Source: Flavobacteriales bacterium
Lineage (GTDB): Bacteria; Bacteroidota; Bacteroidia; Flavobacteriales; Flavobacteriaceae
Direction of reading: 5' to 3'
Assembly (NCBI GenBank): GCA_027031025.1
Contig: JALVEJ010000104.1
Span: forward strand, 1-12,510
DNA length: 12,510 nt
Made by a program: the position numbers and the translations under genes. Below, in pieces: positions 6,875 to 12,510 of the stretch. Numbering within the stretch: position 1 is the stretch's first letter; each line of letters begins with the position of its first letter. The notes beneath the pieces were generated by a model. It searched no databases. It had not been told where the DNA came from and saw only the letters and a list, made by a program, of their open reading frames with translations.

Positions 6875-8071
6875 ATGACAAAAAAAGCAAAAGTAGTAGT
6901 AGGACTTTCCGGCGGTGTCGATTCGAGTGTCGCTGCAAAATTGCTCATAGATGAAGGTTACGACGTTATGGGCGCTTTTATGCTCAACTGGGATGATACA
7001 CGATACACCATAACCGACGAAATGCAGTGGATAAAAGATAGCGAAGATGCGCGTAAAGTAGCAGAAGCACTTGGTATTCCGTTTAAGATTTTTGATTTTA
7101 AAAAGAAATATTTTAAGCGGGTGGTCGATTATATGTTTCGCGAATACGAACGCGGACGCACACCCAACCCGGATATATTGTGTAACCGCGAAATAAAATT
7201 TGATTTATTTTGGGAAGAAGCCAAAAAATATGGTGCTGATTTTGTCGCAACAGGGCATTATGCCCGCAAAGGACAAATTGACAAAGACGGGCAAACTTAC
7301 TACCGCTTGCTTTCGGGATTGGACCCAAAAAAAGATCAAAGTTATTTTTTGGCACAGCTCAATCAAGAACAACTCAAACACGCCTTGTTCCCAATAGGCG
7401 AACTCGAAAAACCGGAAGTGCGTCGTATTGCCAAGGAAGCAGATTTTGTTACAGCGGAAAAACGAGACAGTCAGGGATTATGCTTCGTTGGAAAAGTGAA
7501 TTTACCCGACTTTTTACGCCAACAGCTCGAACCAAAAGAAGGTGATATTATAGTTATTCCCAGAGAATATTACGACCGTTTTGAAGCACCCGAAAGTTTT
7601 AAAAACGAACGGGAACGATTGGAATTTTTGGGACGCACCTACAATTATAAACCCGAAGACGGTAAAGTGGTAGGTAAACACCAAGGCGCGCATTATTTTA
7701 CCAAAGGACAACGTAAAGGACTCAATATCGGTGGCTTTAAACAACGCACCTTTGTCATCGATACAGATGTTGTTAACAATATTGTTTACATTGGAGAGCA
7801 TTACACCCACCCGGGCTTGTATCGCAGCGCATTGAAAATTACCAATGACGAACTGCATTGGATACGCCCCGATTTGGCTTTAAAACCAGGGGAAACTATG
7901 GATGTCGATGTGCGATATAGACATTTGCAACCTTTGCGCAAAGCCCGTTTACATCAATTTGACGATGTGCTTTGGGTCGAATTTTTTGAACCGCAACAAG
8001 CTATTGCCGAAGGACAATTTGCCGCTTGGTATTTAGGTGATGAATTAATTGGTTCCGGGGTGATTAGTTGA
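6875..8071 (+). CDS. mnmA: tRNA-specific 2-thiouridylase MnmA
   Basis: MnmA adenylates and thiolates U34 in the anticodon of tRNA-Lys, -Glu and -Gln, producing s2U, using a persulfide sulfur relay. The 398-residue protein has the PP-loop SGGVDSS (12-18), the nucleophile C103 in TPNPDILCN (96-104) with D100, GHYA (127-130), the persulfide cysteine C203 in SQGLCFVG (199-206) and GQRKGLNIGG (278-287). The C-terminal beta domain ends in GSGVIS. Compared with E. coli MnmA (368 residues) there is an insertion of roughly 35 residues around 226-262, rich in charged and aromatic residues, before the KHQGAHYFTKGQRKG stretch. I believe longer MnmA proteins are usual in Flavobacteriia. The start lies one base after the idi-pmi stop codon (TAAAATG), so the two are almost certainly co-transcribed and probably translationally coupled. 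There is no functional link I know of. Confidence 0.95.
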   Translation: MTKKAKVVVGLSGGVDSSVAAKLLIDEGYDVMGAFMLNWDDTRYTITDEMQWIKDSEDARKVAEALGIPFKIFDFKKKYFKRVVDYMFREYERGRTPNPDILCNREIKFDLFWEEAKKYGADFVATGHYARKGQIDKDGQTYYRLLSGLDPKKDQSYFLAQLNQEQLKHALFPIGELEKPEVRRIAKEADFVTAEKRDSQGLCFVGKVNLPDFLRQQLEPKEGDIIVIPREYYDRFEAPESFKNERERLEFLGRTYNYKPEDGKVVGKHQGAHYFTKGQRKGLNIGGFKQRTFVIDTDVVNNIVYIGEHYTHPGLYRSALKITNDELHWIRPDLALKPGETMDVDVRYRHLQPLRKARLHQFDDVLWVEFFEPQQAIAEGQFAAWYLGDELIGSGVIS

Positions 8072-8122
8072 AAGTTTATACTTCGGCAAGTTCAGTAACC
8101 GAAATAAAAAATGGAAAGCGCG

Positions 8123-8156
8123 AAAAAACGGCACCGAAAATTCGATGCCGTTTTTT
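8123..8156. terminator. Intrinsic terminator between mnmA and trxB
   Basis: AAAAAACGGCA (8123-8133) pairs perfectly with TGCCGTTTTTT (8146-8156) around a 12-base loop. It ends in T6 on the plus strand and, by symmetry, on the minus strand, so it can stop both the idi-pmi/mnmA transcript and the convergent trxB transcript. The rest of the 235-bp gap (8072-8306) holds nothing I recognise. Confidence 0.85.
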
Positions 8157-8306
8157 ATAATTATAATACCGTATTAGGAAACTCATTATACAAAAATATT
8201 CAAGGCCGGAGAAAATTTTTAAACGCAGTTATCATATAGATAATGAGTATTAAAAATTTTTGACAACTCAGAAGATTGAAGTAGAATGAGTTTGTTCTTC
8301 AAATAT

Positions 8307-9260
8307 CTATTCATCTTCCAAAGAAGCTAAATATTTTTCAGCATCCAAAGCTGCCATACTACCGCTTCCGGCTGCTGTAACTGCTTGTTGATAGACGGGA
8401 TCCATTACATCACCGGCTGCAAAAACACCGGGTTTATTGGTTTTGGTTGATTTACATTCAGTTTTGATATAGCCGTGATCATCCAATTCAATTTGTCCAC
8501 CTAAAAAACCGGTATTAGGTTGATGTCCAATGGCAATAAATAAGCCTTCCATAGGAATCACTTCTTTTTCGCCGGTTTTGTTATTAACTACACGAACTCC
8601 TTCAACCACTTTATCACCCAAAACTTCATCTATTTCAGTATTCCATTTGATTTCGATATTATCAATACGTTTGACGCGGTCTTGCATAGCTTTGGAAGCC
8701 CGCATTTTGTCACGTCGGACAAACATATACACTTTTTTGGCCAAACCTGATAAATAGCTGGCTTCTTCGGCAGCTACATCACCGCCACCGACCACACCAA
8801 CGGTCAAACCTTTATAGAAAAAACCATCGCAAGTAGCACAAGCAGAGACACCGCCTCCACGTAAGCGTTGCTCACTTTCCAAACCGAGATATTTAGCAGA
8901 AGCACCGGTTGCAATTATAACCGTGTCGGCTGTTACTTCTTTGTTGTTATCAATGGTAACAACATGTTTTTCTCCGGGTTTATCAGACAATTGTACACCG
9001 GTTGCCATTCCAAAACGCACTTCGGTGCCGAATCGTTCGGCTTGTTTTTGCATGTTTTCCATTAATTTCGGTCCTTGTAAACCATTAGGAAATCCGGGAT
9101 AATTTTCAACATCGGTGGTTGTTGTCAATTGACCGCCCATTTCCATTCCGGTATAAATCACCGGTTTAAATCCGGCTCTTGCCGCATAAATGCCGGCTGT
9201 ATATCCGGCAGGTCCTGACCCTAAAATTAATACTTGTATGTGTTCTCTTGTGTCTGTCAT
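8307..9260 (-). CDS. trxB: Thioredoxin-disulfide reductase TrxB
   Basis: This cytoplasmic FAD- and NADPH-dependent enzyme reduces thioredoxin. The 317-residue protein, from ATG at 9258-9260, has FAD-binding GSGPAG (14-19), GGQL (42-45) and NYPGF (53-57), the redox-active CATC pair (C141, C144), the NADPH Rossmann motif VVGGGDVAAEEA (156-167) and VRRDKMRA (181-188) with the phosphate-contacting arginines. It closes with the FAD motif GVFAAGDV (278-285). The length is that of a low-molecular-weight, bacterial-type TrxB, and the motifs argue against a ferredoxin:NADP reductase paralogue, which lacks CxxC. It lies 211 bp downstream of hisS in the same direction but has its own -7 element, so it is probably a separate transcription unit. 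Confidence 0.96.
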   Translation of the reverse strand: MTDTREHIQVLILGSGPAGYTAGIYAARAGFKPVIYTGMEMGGQLTTTTDVENYPGFPNGLQGPKLMENMQKQAERFGTEVRFGMATGVQLSDKPGEKHVVTIDNNKEVTADTVIIATGASAKYLGLESEQRLRGGGVSACATCDGFFYKGLTVGVVGGGDVAAEEASYLSGLAKKVYMFVRRDKMRASKAMQDRVKRIDNIEIKWNTEIDEVLGDKVVEGVRVVNNKTGEKEVIPMEGLFIAIGHQPNTGFLGGQIELDDHGYIKTECKSTKTNKPGVFAAGDVMDPVYQQAVTAAGSGSMAALDAEKYLASLEDE

Positions 9261-9283
9261 AATTTTTGTTTTAAATTAGATTG

Positions 9284-9291
9284 CAAAGATA
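9284..9291 (-). promoter_or_regulatory. Putative -7 element of trxB
   Basis: The minus strand reads TATCTTTG, a perfect TAnnTTTG match 23 bases before the ATG, giving a predicted leader of about 17 bases. The -33 position shows no TTG. Confidence 0.55.
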
Positions 9292-9328
9292 CATAATTTT
9301 ATGGCTTTTGTTATAGTCTTTTAATCAA

Positions 9329-9342
9329 TACAATTTATTGTA
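9329..9342. repeat. Short perfect palindrome upstream of trxB
   Basis: TACAAT and ATTGTA flank TT, about 40 bases upstream of the trxB -7 element. This is a plausible activator position, but a 14-base AT-rich palindrome has little statistical weight. Confidence 0.25.
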
Positions 9343-9471
9343 GAATAATTTGTTTTTATACTTAAAATCCAAAAAAACAAATGAAAAACTCAAACAATGC
9401 CAGTAAAAAAAGCTTATGATTTCTCTACGGACTAATATCGGGTAGTAAACAACATCCGGTTTTTAATAATA

Positions 9472-10839
9472 CTATCCTTTAATCATCTTTATCATTTCTT
9501 CTAAACTAACTTCTTCTTGACTACCATCCGACATATTTTTGAGCGTAAAAGTATTATTTTCAATTTCTTGACTGCCGGCGAGCGCTACAAAAGGAATTTG
9601 GCGCTTATTGGCATAAGTCATTTGTTTCTTCATTTTGACGCTATCAGGATAAAGTTCAGCTTTGATACCTGCTTGGCGTAATTTTTGGACTGCTTTTAAA
9701 CTATACAGTGCTTCATTTTCACCAAAATTGATAAAAAGCACATCAGGTTTTGGAACCGAAACATTTTCAAACAAACCGAGCTCTTCCATCACGAGATAAA
9801 TCCGGTCTAATCCAAAAGAAATACCGATACCACTCATATTTTTCAAACCGAAAATACCGGTCAAATCGTCATATCGTCCGCCTCCGCCGATAGAACCCAT
9901 TTGCACATTTTTCGCACTGACTTCGTAAATGCTACCCGTGTAATAATTTAAGCCACGAGCTAGAGTGATGTCAAATTCAATGTCTGCAGATTGCAAACCG
10001 GTTTCCGCTATGTTTTTTAAAACAAATTCCAATTCTTCCAAGCCTTTTTGACCGGTTTCGGAATTTATTAATAATGTTTTAAGCAAATCAAGTTTGGCTT
10101 GGTTATCACCTTTAAAATCAAAAATCGGTTTAATATTATCAATGGATTTTTGGGAAATACCTTTACTTATCATTTCATTGATAACCCCCTCCTCTCCTAT
10201 CTTATCGAGTTTGTCCAAAGCAACAACAAAATCGGAAAATTTGTCTTTTTCTTCCAACAAATCCGCCAGACCGGATAAAATTTTACGGTTGTTGATTTTA
10301 ATAGTAACCGGTAGTTTTAAAGCCGAAAAAACGGCATCATAAAGCAAGGTAAATTCTACATCTTGCCAAAGCGACCTACTACCGACCACATCGGCGTCAC
10401 ACTGATAAAATTCTCTAAAACGTCCTTTTTGCGGACGATCGGCACGCCATACCGGTTGAATTTGGTAACGTTTAAACGGAAAAGTCAAATCGTTTTGATG
10501 TTGTACCACATAACGGGCAAACGGCACGGTTAAATCGTAGCGCAGGGCTTTTTCCGAAATTTTAGGTGTCAGTTTTTTGACGTCTCTTTCTGCTAAAATT
10601 TGTGCGTCAACTTTTCGTAAAAAATCACCGGAATTAAGTATTTTAAAAATCAAACGGTCACCTTCATCGCCGTATTTACCCATCAATGTGGTATAGTTTT
10701 CAAACGACGGTGTTTCAATAGGCGCAAAACCAAACAATTCAAATTGTTGTTTGATATGATTAATAATATAATTTCGTTTGGCTATCTGTTCTGCCGAAAA
10801 ATCTCTGGTTCCTTTGGGTATGCTTGGTTTTTGTGCCAT
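9472..10839 (-). CDS. hisS: Histidyl-tRNA synthetase
   Basis: A class II aminoacyl-tRNA synthetase charging tRNA-His. From the ATG at 10837-10839 it has 455 residues. The frame remains open to a TTG at 10923, but MAQKPSIPKGTRDF is the canonical beginning and a promoter-like element lies inside the upstream extension. Motifs: KGTRDF (9-14), RYDLTVPFARYV (100-111), class II motif 2 with WRADRPQKGRFREFYQCD (131-148), the histidine-specific LARGLNYYTG (293-302, with R295) and class II motif 3 GISFGLDRI (339-347). The C-terminal anticodon-binding domain starts near 365 (PDVLFINFG) and includes YPDSVKMKKQMTYANKR (397-413). The protein is complete, with about 30 residues more than the E. coli enzyme, mainly in the insertion domain. 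It lies downstream of the disrupted S23 gene and upstream of trxB. Confidence 0.96.
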   Translation of the reverse strand: MAQKPSIPKGTRDFSAEQIAKRNYIINHIKQQFELFGFAPIETPSFENYTTLMGKYGDEGDRLIFKILNSGDFLRKVDAQILAERDVKKLTPKISEKALRYDLTVPFARYVVQHQNDLTFPFKRYQIQPVWRADRPQKGRFREFYQCDADVVGSRSLWQDVEFTLLYDAVFSALKLPVTIKINNRKILSGLADLLEEKDKFSDFVVALDKLDKIGEEGVINEMISKGISQKSIDNIKPIFDFKGDNQAKLDLLKTLLINSETGQKGLEELEFVLKNIAETGLQSADIEFDITLARGLNYYTGSIYEVSAKNVQMGSIGGGGRYDDLTGIFGLKNMSGIGISFGLDRIYLVMEELGLFENVSVPKPDVLFINFGENEALYSLKAVQKLRQAGIKAELYPDSVKMKKQMTYANKRQIPFVALAGSQEIENNTFTLKNMSDGSQEEVSLEEMIKMIKG

Positions 10840-10862
10840 TATAATTTGTCTTAAAATTTGTG

Positions 10863-10893
10863 CAAATATCGGAGTTTTTCTTTCAAGTAACAA
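10863..10893 (-). promoter_or_regulatory. Putative promoter of hisS
   Basis: The minus strand carries TTG at 10893-10891, a 20-base spacer, and GATATTTG at 10870-10863, one mismatch from TAnnTTTG. The spacing is right for a Bacteroidota housekeeping promoter and the element lies 23 bases before the chosen ATG. It supports starting HisS at 10839. Confidence 0.5.
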
Positions 10894-10931
10894 GTTTGAA
10901 ATTAGAAGTTTTGTCCTTGCCAAAATAAGGT

Positions 10932-11289
10932 TTACTTATTTCTCCTTTTATTCATTGTTATTAATGTAGTTGTAAAAATTGCAGTTAATTCATCTGCTTC
11001 TTTTAATAGCTTATTCAAATATTTATTATTTATCCAATTTTTTGTTTTTATTATTTCCAACCAAAATAGAGTTTCATCTACTTCTTCTAAAACAATATTA
11101 ATTTTTGAAACAAATTCTCTATCACTCCTTGCTCTTTTTGCCGCACGATAATTAGCACCAACTGATGTTCCACTTTAAAATTTGATATGATATAACATCT
11201 GTTGCTTTATTCTTCGGTAATAATTGAACCAAATCAATAATATCAATAGAAAATCTGAAAGTTCTTCCTTTTAAGTTTTCTCCTTTCAT
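10932..11289 (-). pseudogene. Four-helix-bundle protein of the S23 / 23S rRNA-intervening-sequence family, frameshifted
   Basis: Two frames together spell a complete protein of about 118 residues. Frame one starts with ATG at 11287-11289 (MKGENLKGRTFRFSIDII) and runs to QILK, ending near 11173; left uncorrected it stops at 11152. Frame two resumes at 11171 with GTSVGANYRAAKRARSDREF, continues through KINIVLEEVDETLFWLEII, and ends in MNKRRNK with TAA at 10932-10934. The S23 family normally has a continuous ILKSGTSxGANY here, so the break at about 11172 corresponds to two missing bases (or one extra) beside an A-run; AAAAAGTGGA would restore Lys-Ser-Gly. All other family features remain, suggesting a recent lesion, an assembly error or, less likely, frameshifting in translation. 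The family role is unknown; members occur inside 23S rRNA genes or as free-standing genes. No rRNA is present here. Confidence 0.82.
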
Positions 11290-11411
11290 CTGTATATTTT
11301 TATAGTTAACACTTTGGACGGATGTAATTTTTAAAGACCTAAACAACCATTCCATCCAATAAAATTAGAACAAGATTTTAAGATTATTTAAATCCTATCG
11401 GTTTCATCCTT

Positions 11412-12510
11412 TTAATTTCTAAAACTTAACCGCCGCATTTTAATGCTCAAAGTATGTCCCGATAAATCGGTCCAAATCGGGGTAACCACACCTTGATAAG
11501 CATCAATGTTGTTATAATCTCCTACAAAAATTTGTTTAACGGGCTTAAATGGTTTTTCTGAAACAAGTATAGATTTAAAAGTTTCACCGCCATCAGTGCT
11601 ATAAGATAAGGTTACATCGGTTTGATTATCCGTATAGCGACTTCGGTCATAATATATTATATAAATGTATCCGGTTGTGGGGTCAATTGCCATCCAAGTC
11701 AAATATTGATGAGTCTTGGTTTGGTCGGTATTGACGCGTTTGGGTTTTGACCAAGTTTGTCCGCCATCCGTACTTTTGGCTATAAAAATATCGGTATCAT
11801 CAGTGCCGTTACGTTGGTCTGACCAGTTAATATACAAGGTTCCTTTATAGGCGCTATTGCTATTATCAATACCTAAAACCGGCATACCGTTTGCTCTAAA
11901 TACCCCGGGAATATCATAATCCCAACCTTGTGGCTGGTCTGCTACGACAATATCATTATCCAGCCAAGTTTTTCCGCCATCGGTGCTTTTGTCAAAATAA
12001 ATTTTGTTATGATATGCCCAAACTACATATATATTACCTTGTTTATCAAACACCGGCACTGCTCCTTCAACCGTATTATCACTATCCAAACAATCGCCAT
12101 CTAATTCGTTGATTTTTAACGGTTTTGTCCATGTTTCTCCGAAATCGGTGGATTTAGAAAACAAAATTCGCGAATGGTCATCCGGATTTTCACTATCGTA
12201 TTTATCAAATTCCGTCCAAGTGACTGCCAATGCACCCGTCAACGGATGAATACCTACCCAATGCTTGTCTTGATCGTGTTTGTTATTATAACCGATAGCT
12301 ACACCGTCTGTCCAAGTTTTGCCTTTATCGGTAGATTTTTGAAGGACAATGCTACTCAAAAATTCCGGACTGTTACGGTTATTATCCGGATTTGCCAAAT
12401 GCAAATAATAAACATTTCCATATCTATCCGAAGCCAAACAGGGATCACCAAAAACGCCATATTGTGACTGTAATTTACGGTTTTGCCATGTTTTACCACT
12501 ATCATTGGTC
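11412..12510 (-). CDS. Sialidase-like BNR/Asp-box repeat protein, 5' end cut by window
   Basis: The open frame runs without a stop from the right edge to TAA at 11412-11414, giving 365 visible residues and lacking the N-terminus. A TTG at 12437 is not a credible start because coding continues upstream (SGKTW at 4-8). Six Asp-boxes (S/T-x-D-x-G-x-T-W) are spaced through the protein: 1-8, 59-66, 120-127, 175-182, 246-253 and 304-311 (the last ends in F). They match a six-bladed beta-propeller of the sialidase superfamily. Between them lie DPCLASDRYGNVYYLHL (22-38) and NWSDQRNGTDD (228-238). The C-terminus ends in MRRLSFRN with no type IX sorting domain. I cannot see the Arg triad or catalytic Tyr/Glu pattern well enough to claim sialidase activity; many such proteins are non-enzymatic surface or secreted propellers. 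Confidence 0.78.
   Translation of the reverse strand, partial: TNDSGKTWQNRKLQSQYGVFGDPCLASDRYGNVYYLHLANPDNNRNSPEFLSSIVLQKSTDKGKTWTDGVAIGYNNKHDQDKHWVGIHPLTGALAVTWTEFDKYDSENPDDHSRILFSKSTDFGETWTKPLKINELDGDCLDSDNTVEGAVPVFDKQGNIYVVWAYHNKIYFDKSTDGGKTWLDNDIVVADQPQGWDYDIPGVFRANGMPVLGIDNSNSAYKGTLYINWSDQRNGTDDTDIFIAKSTDGGQTWSKPKRVNTDQTKTHQYLTWMAIDPTTGYIYIIYYDRSRYTDNQTDVTLSYSTDGGETFKSILVSEKPFKPVKQIFVGDYNNIDAYQGVVTPIWTDLSGHTLSIKMRRLSFRN

Noticed and set aside
7113..7858. Overlapping ORFs on both strands within mnmA
   Set aside because: They shadow a complete and conserved MnmA coding sequence.
8276..8302. Hairpin TTGAAG/CTTCAA just past the trxB stop as its terminator
   Set aside because: The stem is only 6 bp with a 15-base loop and no T-tract; the 8123-8156 hairpin is far stronger and symmetric.
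10840..10923. 28-residue N-terminal extension of HisS from a TTG codon
   Set aside because: The extension contains the promoter-like element and has no homology to HisS; MAQKPSIPKGTRDF is the normal beginning.
10778..10969. Plus-strand ORF over the hisS start
   Set aside because: It overlaps conserved hisS codons, the hisS promoter and the S23 3' end, and its product shows no family features.
11152..11355. Independent 67-codon ORF
   Set aside because: Its middle part is the N-terminal half of an S23-family protein that continues in another frame; the residues before M23 and after QILK are read-out of the wrong frame or an upstream extension.

Overview
The window is low-GC, densely coded chromosomal DNA from a member of the Bacteroidota, probably class Flavobacteriia. 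Three things point there. Putative promoters carry the Bacteroidota -7 element TAnnTTTG, with the identical form TATCTTTG upstream of three genes. Shine-Dalgarno sites are essentially absent. The gene set also fits: ClpC, a type 1 IPP isomerase joined to a small class I phosphomannose isomerase, MnmA, TrxB, HisS, a DUF4395 protein and a four-helix-bundle S23-type gene. I cannot assign a genus from the sequence.

Layout. Positions 1-1537 hold a minus-strand pair: a PrsW-type membrane protease with an added Cys-rich tail, whose stop codon overlaps the start of a 2'-5' RNA ligase-like gene (thpR) that runs off the left edge. An intergenic region of about 260 bp separates it from the divergent clpC (1800-4403). 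Positions 4404-4800 hold two copies of a 12-bp direct repeat, a cluster of dispersed-type palindromic repeats, a tRNA-Arg(CCT) gene and a GC-rich hairpin. A minus-strand DUF4395 gene (4801-5280) is divergent from an operon of an Idi-Pmi fusion gene and mnmA (5410-8071), which ends at a clear terminator hairpin. Convergent to that operon are trxB (8307-9260) and, upstream of it, hisS (9472-10839), both on the minus strand. Beyond hisS lie a frameshifted S23/four-helix-bundle gene (10932-11289) and the 3' part of a six-Asp-box, sialidase-like beta-propeller protein that runs off the right edge.

How the genes work together. Most are housekeeping: protein quality control (ClpC), tRNA charging and modification (HisS, MnmA, tRNA-Arg), thiol redox balance (TrxB), isoprenoid precursor balance and mannose supply (Idi-Pmi). 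I see no defence island, prophage, CRISPR array or biosynthetic cluster, and nothing I would call a new multi-gene system. The points most worth checking are the in-frame Idi-Pmi fusion, the PrsW protease with a zinc-ribbon-like tail, the disrupted S23 gene, the palindromic repeats beside tRNA-Arg, and the inverted repeat between the DUF4395 gene and idi-pmi.
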